Below, in pieces: positions 11,993 through 21,926 of a DNA stretch of 48,350 nt. This stretch comes from Chara braunii (taxonomy: Eukaryota > Streptophyta > Charophyceae > Charales > Characeae): NCBI GenBank assembly GCA_003427395.1, contig BFEA01000399.1, positions 227,316 to 275,665 on the forward strand, read 5' to 3'. The translations under genes and the position numbers were made by a program. The notes below the pieces were generated by a model. That model was not told the DNA's origin and did not search any database. It was given only the letters and a program-made list of their open reading frames with translations. Every line of letters starts with the position of its first letter. The stretch's first letter is position 1.

Positions 11993-12189
11993 GACACCTC
12001 GATGGTGTGCAAGCAGTCTCTGTAATAGCTTACCTGCACCAGCCCAGGGGGGGGTTCAGATGGGTATTCGTTATGTAAACGTCCACCGGTGTCCATGCGC
12101 ATGGATGCGGGGTTTTGAACCCTCAACCTTAAGACACAATGTGCATTTTGAACCGGTGCCCTAACCACTGGGCCACACGCCCTGTCCTG
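11993..12189 (-). mobile_element. tRNA-derived SINE, complete, with target site duplications
   Basis: Read on the minus strand from 12189, it opens with a tRNA-like head. After the acceptor-position bases comes T-G then GCCC-AGTGGTTA-GGGC, a perfect 4-bp D arm that is also the pol III A box. A B box with GGGTTCAAAACCC follows (about 12110-12125). A non-tRNA body of about 110 bases continues to 11993. The 197-bp unit is flanked by AAGTCTTA at 11985-11992 and 12190-12197 (10 of 11 bases if extended leftwards), as expected from LINE-mediated target-primed insertion. There is no poly(A) tail; the 3' end is GTGTCTAAGAC-like on the minus strand. Confidence 0.75.
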
Positions 12190-12414
12190 AAGTCTTACCA
12201 TAGTGCAAGGGACCAACTTGAAGACAATAAACGGGCGCGGACAGCTTTCAGCTCCGACTGGCTAGGGGACCACAAGGCGGGTGGATACACTGGATAGCTG
12301 AAGTAGAATGGAGTGGGGATGAGCCTGATAGGGATCACAAAGACTTTGTGGAGAGTAGGGACTACCACTTAGGGCCTCGTTAAACATTCCTCAGGCAAAT
12401 CTTCCTTGGCTCCG

Positions 12415-12434
12415 AAGGACCTCGCGAGGTCCTT
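12415..12434. other. Perfect 20-bp palindrome
   Basis: AAGGACCTCGCGAGGTCCTT is identical to its reverse complement. It lies in a non-coding GC-rich stretch 100 bp upstream of a run of weak plus-strand frames. It could be a dimeric protein binding site or chance; nothing nearby decides. Confidence 0.7.
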
Positions 12435-13213
12435 TGAAGCCCGAGGATCCGCGATTCGCAGGGTGGCATCGTAAACCTTCGAAGGCGGTAGGTGGTACAG
12501 TCGTTGTCCAGTCCCAAAGACAGACATCATGGGTCACCGTCGTCGAAGAGGACCTGTAACGGCCTCTTCAGTTTACCATTGGCGGCGATCCGCACCACAG
12601 CGCGTTGACATCTTTGGGTGGCCCATGGAGGGGCCTCTTGGCGACCTGGGGACGTCTTCAGCCAGCTCGTCTGGGCCTCATGTCGTTCGGCCAGGGCTTC
12701 CAACGCTCATAATTTTGGATTATGTAGCCATCCACCCGAAAAGGCGCCCCATGCGCGAATGTGGTGTTGTTGTCGTCTTCCTGATTAGCATGTGTCAGCA
12801 CTTGCAACAGATGCGACACACGTCTGTGTGTGTGCTGTCTTTGCCCCGCTGTTGTTCATCACAGACCTGCACCGCAGGCTGTTGCTGCTGCTGCTAATTG
12901 TTGTGTTGCTCGTCGTTGTTGTCGTCTTCCACATTTGTTTTCTAGGGCACGTTCATGAAAGGAACCGATGAGGCGATCGTCGAAGAAGGCGAGGAAGATA
13001 GACAAGCTTTTGACGAACAGCGCGCCGACAGCAAAGCCGGGTGGTTCGTTACGGCAGCAATCTACCCCCATGTAGGGTGGCAGGCAGCCATACAATCCAA
13101 CGTTGTACAGCCACCTGCCATCGCACGAAATTCCATTGCCTCCAAGTGACGATGAGGGCGAGGAGCATCGACCTTCAACGGTTCTTCTCGACAGCGGTTC
13201 TACATAGGATTGG

Positions 13214-14523
13214 ATGCAGAGCCAGTTCTTGAGACGGCTGACGACACCGTCTTACACAGAGCTGCTAGAGGGACGAACCCCGGCTGGGTACGACGCAAGA
13301 GTCGTGGATCTGAGCTTCGGTCTCCGCTCTGGCAGTGAGTCGGACGTCACACATACCATCGTCGTCAACCTAGCTACAAGCGTCATCCTCGCAAAGTCAA
13401 CGATGAGGGCCAGTAAGGGGGCGGACATCCGTGCAGGGTGTTCACAGAAGGTGGGGGGGGAGCGTGATTTCATTTCACCGGTGAGGGCTGTGGGTGGGAA
13501 CGCTGCAGGCGCAGGTGGTTCGACGACGAAGACAGCGGGCGTGGGGGTGTCTCGTTTGGTGACGCACAATGCTGCAATCGATGGATGGGGGGAAGCTGAC
13601 GACTGGTCGGCGACGGAAGTCATGGGCCAGCAGTTTTGGAACGGTCAGCGGCAACAAATGCAACAACCGAGCACTTCCGGCATAATGAAATGGGTGGCCA
13701 ACATGCACGTCGGAGGGGATGACACGTATGTGGATTGCGATGCTGGGGGGGCTGAAGATGTTGTGTGGACGAGGCTGGTCTTGATGGCGGCGAAGACGAC
13801 GAGGAGGAATTGGACATTCGACCAGTGGGAAGGAAGAGAGGCGGATGACGGGCCAGGCAAAAGGACGACGAACTGCGAGCAGGGCGGCAAGGCAAGAAGG
13901 CTGTAGAGGACGGTGCCGCCAGCGATGGCGCCAATCGCAGGAATTTGTGGACAGTGGAGCATAATAGCATATGATTATTCTCGTTCAAGCGAAATGAGAC
14001 CAGGATTTGCATCCCTGCGTGGCATGCGAAGCTTCTCCCGGAAGTACTCGTCTGTGGCATCATTGTACACTCGCAAGTCTTCCCAAGTCCCACCCGTTCT
14101 TCGCTTCATCCACCACCGTGGCGTCGCCCGAGGGAGCACACCGCACCCAATTGCTGTGCATAGTTGAACAACGGCCTAGGAAGAGCTCACACAGTCTGGA
14201 GCGTCGACCACCCTCCGTACCAAGAGCATCTGCCTCCGCCTTGAAATCGTTGCCTTCATGCACCCTGCCGCTCTCTCCACCTGGGTGCGGATGACGACGG
14301 CCAGCGCAGTCACGGTGACAGCCATCTTCTCAGTGGGTGTCAACTCCCTCCATCGCGCTCGGCCAACACCAACACACAGGTCCACCACCAACCCGCCGCA
14401 ACCGTCGTTGCCACCACTGCGCATTTCGACAGCCTGCGATGCACGACGAATTTCGACATCACACTTCTCGACCGACCAGCACTGCCGTTGGAACTTCGCG
14501 TGCGAAAGCCTCCATGCCATCAC
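13214..14523 (+). pseudogene. Probable decayed SANT/Myb-like (trihelix-type) gene
   Basis: The plus strand has a 230-codon open frame (13214-13906) rich in Gly, Ala, Asp and Thr with no firm domain. Immediately downstream, at about 13930-14005, the translation gives RRNLWTVEH and, after a frame change, HMIILVQAK-(stop)-DQDLH. A W-T-x-E start followed by a helix with I-L-x-x-A is the signature of the first helix of SANT/Myb-like DNA-binding domains. Two frame changes and a stop within 25 codons mean it is broken. The minus strand of the same region (13620-14523) is also largely open, including LTPTEKMAVTVTALAVVIRT. I cannot say which strand, if either, was the gene. Confidence 0.35.
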
Positions 14524-15490
14524 GTCTTATCCCCTCTTGACATCATGTCCGTCTTCACGTGCCAAAGCCTCCGCGAGCAGCCGGCAGTCGGCTTCGTCAC
14601 TCAAGTACGTGTGCACATGGCCAATCTGTAGGGGAATCACCAAGAGTGCGCTTAGCACGATGCCCCTTCGATGACCCTCCCGTCCACTGCCTCGCCGTCT
14701 TCCATCCGCCAGCATTTCTAAATTCGAATTTTGGATGGGCCATTCCCACTTTTTTTTTTTTTTTCGGAGGCCCGTCGTCTCTTCGCGGTATCAGCCTTCT
14801 GGACCAGCAGGCCTCCTCAGCAGACATTCAAATTTCAAAGTCTGAAGACTGACAAACCACGCACGGCCATGTATAATCATATGAAACGGACTGCGGGAGG
14901 GCCCCAAGGATCCGTCCTGTACAACGGATTTGCCTTGCTGGAAGGTTGTCTGCTTCGATCTGATTGCCTGGTCTCGATTGATCTCATTGATCTCATAGAT
15001 ACGGATCTATTACGAATTTGTGATTTTCCCATGAAATTGTGATCCGGGGAACCTACCCCGTGCGGGAACTGTGATTCTCATATTACTTGCCTTTCATCGG
15101 CTGAGCGATTGGCCCCCCTTGATGGAAGGTTATCTGGTTCGATTTGTCTTGTTTTAGTGAGACCTGAATTGACCTCTTTATTCCAAATAAGTTGAAGGCT
15201 ATGGAGGAACAGAGAATAGGCTGTCTCATTTGTTTGATCGCTTGATCTTCCCCCTCAGTTCCTCCGGTATTTGGGTTTGGGGATTGGATTTTATTCCACT
15301 TCATCCGCTTTCAATTAGAGATGCCTTATTCTCACTTGACCATGAGTGTATCACGGGGAGGTGGGTTAGTTAGCGTAATGATCTTAGGGTTTTGACGGGC
15401 AGTTAATCCCCTCATACGACGGCAATCAATGCTGCTCACTATTAAATGTCTGCGCTTATACCACATCCCCATATCCGATGTTTACAAAGT
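14524..15490. other. Intergenic sequence, no gene recognised
   Basis: T-run at 14751-14764, several ATTGATCTCATTGATCTCAT-like short duplications near 14975-15000, and no coherent coding signal in either direction. Confidence 0.4.
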
Positions 15491-16341
15491 TCAGGGACGC
15501 TGGACCCGCTTTCCAGCAGGTGCTGCTCCCCACCAATAAGGATCCGTCCTCAGAGCGACTCCCCGAGGACAAGTGGAACGACACAGCCAAAAATGGCAAA
15601 TTTCCCTGATGATTTGTCCTCGGAGACCGAGGACGGCCTGAGGAGTGTCTAACGAGGCCTTTAGTCTTCCGAGATTGGACAGCAATTGACCCCGCTTTCT
15701 CGCTTACGGCCCCAACGGATTTCCGAGACCTTTTTCCACCCCACTCCTTTGCTCTGACTGAAGTATACGTCTAACTACAGCACCATCCTCTGTCACTCAG
15801 ATTGCACTTCGAAGTCAGGAGTGAACCCAAAGCGGTCCCCTTTTTTACAATCTGGGTCACTGTCACCCTCTCTCCCGAAAAGGGGGGGGAGCTCCTGCCT
15901 CATTCTGGTGCACCCCCCAGGAAGGCAGCCCAGGAGGGAGATGGGCATCAGGCCTAGGTATCAGGCTGTTTAGCTAGCTAGTGGAAGGAAGAGGAATCTG
16001 GCAGTCACTCGAGGGCTGAAGAGGCTGGCCACAGCCAACGCATATGACTGAGCATACGCAAACTCTCAGTATCTCTCAGCAACTCTGTAAAGTTCCTGTA
16101 TAAGGGGCGCTGGACCCAATTTCCAGCAGGTGCGCTCCTAACCAATAGATTGAAGCCAGCAGGTGGTGGGCACCTAGTAGTGAGATAGTACGTACTAATG
16201 TCTGATACAGGCGGAGGCGTTGCATGTAAGCCCAAGAAGAGTGGGATAACCTACTTCCCATGATAATCAAACGATCAGGATTACAGAAGGAACAGTTAGG
16301 GGGCAAATACTAGTCGTGAGTCAGGAAAGTGAGGGCGGAGG

Positions 16342-16827
16342 GTGGGTTTACAAAGAGGGGCCAGGTTAAGACAATGGGAACCGACAGGGGTTCTGTCCCC
16401 CATCTGCTCACATTGTGGGTCGAATGCCCCTCAACGGAGGGCAGATCTGGAACACTGCCTTTTGGCATGTCCAACGGCACTACCGATATGGCAATGGTGG
16501 GACGCAATGTGGAACGCTCTTACAGGAATAGTATTCCACTTGGACATAGCCCTCATTTTGCTAGGGAAACGGAAAAGCATCCCACTGGCTTGGACACCCT
16601 TCCAAAGACACATGTTCAAACACATGAGGCTGGCTGTCCTGATGGTCATATGGCAGATGAGGTGCTCCGCAAAGCGACAAGAAATAACGTTTGGCCATCA
16701 CCACCCCAAAGCTGAACTCGAAGAAACTATCCAGTCTAACTTGGTCAAAGCTGGTAGAAAACTGTTGGAAGAGGTAGCAGTGAGTCCGGACAGAGAAAAA
16801 GCAAGAGGCTATCTCACCATTTACTGA
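16342..16827 (+). pseudogene. LINE C-terminal zinc-binding (zf-RVT type) fragment
   Basis: The frame encodes C-S-H-C-G (about residue 20), then LEHCLLACPTALPIWQWW: a CX2C-X12-HX4C cluster followed by an IW helix, the zinc-binding domain found at the C-terminus of plant LINE reverse transcriptases. After it come IWQMRCSAKRQEITFG and ETIQSNLVKAGRKLLEEV and a stop at 16825. The preceding RT domain is missing, so it is a 5'-truncated copy, the usual fate of LINE insertions. The minus-strand remnant at 6705-7620 belongs to the same family. There is no poly(A) directly after the stop. Confidence 0.65.
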
Positions 16828-17186
16828 ACACTGGCTTGACCCCCACGGCAAGATGGCCGAAGTCCAGGAGACCAGAAAGCTTATCTGAAAAAACTGGGCC
16901 GCGCAGGAAGACCAATGGTCCTTCCATCACCCAGACTGCTTTTGCACGCCGCTGCCAGGTCTGACATCGGAGACAATGGCAACAGCGAACCCAACATCTG
17001 TCCTCTGCTCCCAAGCCTCTGTGGACCCTCACCTCCACCCCCACCCCTACCCACAGCAGGGCCCACCCCTGCCCTCCCAGCCTCCCCAGACACCTCCTTC
17101 ACTGCCTCCCCACCTTCCGGCTGGCTCTCTGCTCCCAACTCGCTACCGATAGGTCCCCCGCCCGCTACCACCCCCACACCTCCCTC

Positions 17187-17327
17187 NNNNNNNNNNNNNN
17201 NNNNNNNNNNNNNNNNNNNNNNNNNNNNNNNNNNNNNNNNNNNNNNNNNNNNNNNNNNNNNNNNNNNNNNNNNNNNNNNNNNNNNNNNNNNNNNNNNNNN
17301 NNNNNNNNNNNNNNNNNNNNNNNNNNN
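17187..17327. other. Assembly gap (141 N)
   Basis: Run of N. Flanked by C-rich, Pro/Pro-coding low-complexity sequence (17030-17186) that probably caused the gap. Open frames drawn across it are meaningless. Confidence 0.99.
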
Positions 17328-18449
17328 CCCATGTCCGCCCAGCAGCACTCACCCACCTATACGATGGTCGCCGCTTCCAGTCACTCTCAACTCCACTTAC
17401 ACAGGAGATGATAGGTCGACCTGGTCAGCCGTCGAGTAGAGTGAAGCAGCAACGGCCACACCCTTGCAAGCAATAGAAAGAGCGAGCAGCAGCGAGCAAC
17501 AATGACGAGGGTCTGCTGGGAAGGTGAAAATTGGAAGCCTTAGGGACGCTGTACCCGATCTCCAGCAGGAGCCAACCCCCACGGCGGCTGAAAAGGCAAT
17601 AGCGAGACATGCAGTTCGGATCTTCACAGAACCTGAGAATACCCCCAGCCAGGCAGTTGTATAAGCATAATCCTCTCTCAATGACTCGAGTTCTATAGCA
17701 ATGCATTGAATTGCATCGCTAATCATCTCCTGGCAGATCTCCTTGTAGATCTTCAGATCTTTAGGCTTCAAGGATGGAGGTGTTATGCACAGGATTGGAG
17801 AGGGTATAGGGTTCAACGGTTTTAAAAAGTCAGGCAACAAAACAATCATCAGGGGGGCTGCCGGACAGGGCTGGGCTAATAGATAAGGGGTTCTCCAAGA
17901 TGGGATGGGTGTTACTGGCAGCTCCACGGACAATGGAGCCCCGGACCAGCAAGAAAAATGACCACATCCCCAGGAAACAACGACCAACAATTGCTATGCT
18001 ACAGGCTGTATCAATGGGACGCTGGAGCCGGTTTCCAGCAGGTGCCACTCCCCACCAATAGATGGAGCAGCCCGACAGACAAGCCCTCAATTCTGGCGGT
18101 TCTCGAACCACCGCCGGGATAGAGGGCTGGCACAAGGGGTTAAAAACAAAAAAGACAATGGGAACCGAAAGCCAAACAACTGGAAGAGTCAAAAGGGGCT
18201 TAAACACAACACAAGAATAAACCAAAACAGTATAAAGCACTGCTCCCCTGGGAGCAGCTGACAAAGTTACAGGGGTGGGCTGCAGAACCTGGGATGGAGC
18301 CTAGTCAAATAACCTACAGAATGATATAGGACGGGAAGGAACAGCCGGTTGTTTTCAAGGAGTGGGCTGGGCCAGATGAAAGCAGGAGCTCGGTTATCGG
18401 GGATGGTAATAATCAAATGATGTATTTACTGCGACGCTGGACCCTACTC

Positions 18450-19620
18450 CACACAGCGAACAATCTAAAAACAAAAGTTTTGTTTTGTTTCTTTTTTTGA
18501 GGGGGGGGGGGGGGGAATAATAACAAAAGTAGTAACAACGGGAGTGTACACAACAGTAAAAAAAAAAAAAAAAAAAAGCTGGGCACCACAGCTGACAATG
18601 TAACATAACTACAAGTGGGCATACAACCCATGAATTGTCCAAATACAGACTCGACTTCGAATCCGAAGGAACTTGATGAGTAAAACCATCGCCCTTTGAA
18701 AAAAAAGGGCCATCGCCGTTTGAAAACAAACACAAAGTGCGAACGCAGTACAAAGAGAACGAGAGTGGTATGCGAATCGACGTGAGAGTTCATCTGCTTG
18801 TTGAAGGGGCTGGCAGCCATAGCCGTCGATAGCTGCCGATATCCGCAAAGGCAGTTGTACCCATAATTGTTTTGAGGGAAAACTACACAGGAGTCACAAA
18901 AACGAGTTATGATTGCACTACGGGCCAAGATACAGTTTCGAGCTGCATTTCAGGCAATGTATACAACCCAGCTTTCTGGCCAGGTAGTGTGCCCTAAGAG
19001 CAATTGGAAACTTATCTTTTCCCATATAGTGCAATTATAACTCGTTTTTGTGATCCTACTGAAGTTAGCCCATTGTTTGAGCTTGCAGAGTACAGGAAAC
19101 AGCAGTTTCCCAAGTGGGATCGGGAAGTGATTGCAAGATAATCGAGTTCTATAGCTTGTGTCGTTGTTCACTGTCGCCGTGTGTTATGCAGATAAAGTGC
19201 GCCGCTCAGATTGACTTGTGCTGTCGTTGGATGCATGATTTGTCGGACTTGCTACACGTTGATCGCTTTTCATCCTTACAATGTTTCACATCGTTTTTCG
19301 GATTCTATCTTTCTCTGTTGATGCGTGTGCAAGCAGTCCATGGCCACTGTTTTTCACTTTTCTTTTTTTTTCTTTCCCACAAGAGAACGTCTTTGAGGTA
19401 TCATCGTCGAACTGACCGCACACAGGTGAGTCTTTCTCGAATATCAACAGTTCATAGTACTTCACGCGCATGCCATTTAACAAGAAACGTTGTGCATTCC
19501 GCTCCTAGTTCGTCTCCAAGGGACTTGTGGGGTCCGGGGCAATTTTATTTTTTGTCCCACAAAAAAAAAAAGACGGGAGCAGTTGTCTCGGTCTCGTCAT
19601 CTCCGAGAAATAATACTCGG
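18450..19620. other. Intergenic sequence with homopolymer tracts
   Basis: G-run at 18501-18515 and A-run at about 18557-18577. A segment at about 18608-18665 (ACAACCCATGAATTG, AAATACAGACT, TTCGAATCC) recurs in diverged form at about 23540-23590 inside a rhomboid intron; the TTCGAATCC core resembles a pol III B box, so both may be old SINE copies. A third shared piece (GAGGTATCATCGTCGAACTG at 19396) resembles 26666-26690. No gene recognised. Confidence 0.4.
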
Positions 19621-19627
19621 TCGAAAG

Positions 19628-19825
19628 ACTTCTCATCTTCTTTAATTCGAAAAACAATACAACTTTTTCATTCATAGGCGCATGGTTGGGCTTATCAAAG
19701 AATGAGCAATCCAAAGTCGATCCAAAGCACAATTTCATCACCAGCAAACGCAAGAATAAACAAGACATTATCGAAACAAGTTGTCGAACACTTCTCATCT
19801 TCTTTAATTCGAAAAACAATACAAC
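19628..19825 (+). repeat. Exact 36-bp direct repeat, 162 bp apart
   Basis: The sequence beginning ACTTCTCATCTTCTTTAATT and ending GAAAAACAATACAAC occurs at 19628-19663 and 19790-19825 without a mismatch, each preceded by a GTCGAA-like sequence. It looks like a recent local duplication. Confidence 0.85.
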
Positions 19826-20024
19826 GCTCTCGGAAATGTACCCCACAAGAACGAAATAATCGATCTACGCAAAGGAGAAAAAAACAACAACAACATAACG
19901 CTATAATCGCAATCCTCTAGAAGAACAAACTATCGATCCCGGAAAAGATCTACTCGATGGTCGGGAAAATCAGACCATATCCGAACAAGACGAGGATGCA
20001 AAACTCGAGCAAAGATTGGAGAAA

Positions 20025-21010
20025 TGCATCCATAACCATGACGTAGTACACCGCTCGTCGCCACGAAAAAAGTCCATCTGAAGACCTGAAGCGAACGATC
20101 GACCTACAGTCTTGTCCCACCATCACAGTCCTCGCACTCACGAAAAGAACTCCTAAAGAAGATTCCATTCACCAGCCAGAATAGATACCAGCCAGAATAG
20201 ATAGCTTCAATTCACGATTCATCTTCATCCTCTCGACCTCACCATTTCACAACATCCTTATGACAACCTACTTGCCGAGCGCCGGGCGCCGATTCACTCA
20301 ACTCGCTAACGACACCCTCACATGTCCACCACTCAACAGATTCTCCTCCTTGTGACCATCCCGACACAACAAAGACTTCCTGACGAAACTGCTATCATCC
20401 CTAACACCGCAATAAGCGCAAAACACTGTACATGCGTGCTTTCCTGGCAAATTTTCTCCACAATTCAACGGTCGAACTGCATTCATTATACACCTCAAGG
20501 AATCGCCGCTGCAGCTATAATGAGCTCTCAGCAGCAAATCCTAAAGCAATGCATCCATAACAGGAGTAAACTGTTACTGCCCCACTGATCTCCACGATAA
20601 GATCGACGGAAGACATGTAGAGATTGATCGACCTACAGCCACTTGTAACCTGCAGCAGAATCCCCACTTTCATGAAAAGAAATCCCGAATAAGCGAACAT
20701 TCAAACGACAGCGTAGACAATTTCAACTCACGACTCATCACCTGCACTCGGCCTTTTCCAACATCCTTGTCACGACCTACTTGCCGAACTCCAATTGCCA
20801 CTAACCGCTTCTCAACACCGTTGCATTTCAACTCTGCAGATTCTCCTCTTGCAGCCATCCCCACAACGAAGAAAATCGCACCAAACCTGTACATGATTGC
20901 CTTCCTGGCAAACTTCCACCATCGAACGGTCGAACTGCGCGAAAGAAATGCCGCTGCAGCTATGATAAGTTGTCATAATCTCCAGAAACAAATAATAGCT
21001 GCAACTGTCA
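20025..21010 (+). repeat. Diverged tandem segmental duplication, unit about 510-520 bp
   Basis: Landmarks recur in order with a constant offset: AATGCATCCATAAC (about 20025 and 20546), GATCGACCTACAG (20097 and 20625), ACATCCTTATGACAACCTAC and ACATCCTTGTCACGACCTAC (20251 and 20760), TTCCTGGCAAATTTTC and TTCCTGGCAAACTTCC (20440 and 20902), GCCGCTGCAGCTATAATGAG and its variant (20507 and 20951). Identity is roughly 65-70%, so it is old. Neither copy has a supported frame. Confidence 0.65.
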
Positions 21011-21029
21011 TAATCTTCAGAAACAAATA

Positions 21030-21821
21030 ATTAAAACCCTCTTGTACGACGTTAGAGGACTTATCCACAGATGCGAGAACACTGCTGGCGCAACCACTCC
21101 TGCGATCTCTTCGATAGGTCACCAAGTTCTTGCATCGACCCATTCTTGCAGATCATCCATCCTATGTTGTCGTTGCGCTTCCTCACCTGCCACAAACCGA
21201 GAGTCATAAACAGAGCGACCAAGTCAGGGGGCGTGAAACAGCCACGACTTAATCAATACCCTTCCAGGTTTACGGATCGATCCAACGAACTGATAGTGAC
21301 ACATTATAACAACTCCTAGTATGTCCACTTCGTCGATTTGACGCATAGCACGAAAAGCTGAGTTTGAAACAATATATAATACACTTCCGCATAGAGGGAA
21401 GGGCTCATTGTGACCAATAACTTTAACCAAGACAGGAGAACACCGCCAACTTCCCACTTCAAGCAATGGGAGGGAATAGGCGTTGGCAGAGGGCCACAGT
21501 AGAAATGCCCTCATCTATGCAACAGTTACACTGCGCCAGGAAGAACTGAAGTTTTGACAAGATTTCAGATATAATTTTTTCTTCCTTTTCATTATAAAGT
21601 TTCCAAGCCTTGATCGAACAGTGAAAAAAAGGGGGAGAGAGAAATCTAAGAAGAAATGTGAAAATTTTATTGTCTACAAAAAAAAAAAAAAGGAAAAGCC
21701 ACTGAAATCAGCGTTAGTGACGTGACTTAGGAAATGACTGTGTCAACAAATTAAAATTTACAAAAGACAATTGCGACTCATGAACCTTAGACATCATCAG
21801 CATTTTTAGCCCAGTGATTTG
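21030..21821. other. Downstream flank of the rhomboid gene, nothing recognised
   Basis: No repeat or coding pattern I can name. It would contain the 3' UTR, or a last exon if the GT at 21925-21926 is used as a splice donor. Confidence 0.35.
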
Positions 21822-21926
21822 TCACGATAGCAACAGTGATATCTCGGCAGAACCACCTACACATACTTGAGTCTGATACGCAATACCGAATTGAAGAGCA
21901 ATTGGAATCGTAAATGTGTCACTTAC

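Larger units (their letters stand above)
15493..18445. repeat. Dispersed hairpin-bearing 45-bp motif, five copies
   Basis: Copies begin at about 15493, 16103, 17542, 18015 and 18430. Consensus: GGGACGCTGGACCCG, a short spacer, then TTCCAGCAGGTGC, CTCCCCACCAATAGA. GCTGGA pairs with TCCAGC across a 7-base loop (15499-15504 with 15512-15517; 16109-16114 with 16122-16127; 18021-18026 with 18034-18039). The 17548 copy has one arm mismatch and the 18435 copy is truncated. On the minus strand four copies translate to closely similar peptides (YWWGAAPAGKRVQRP type), so the motif may be a coding fragment of a transposon, not a free hairpin. The copies surround the LINE tail at 16342. Confidence 0.65.

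Noticed and set aside
16881-17439. Pro-rich frames across 17187-17327
   Set aside because: They span a gap and low-complexity C-rich sequence.
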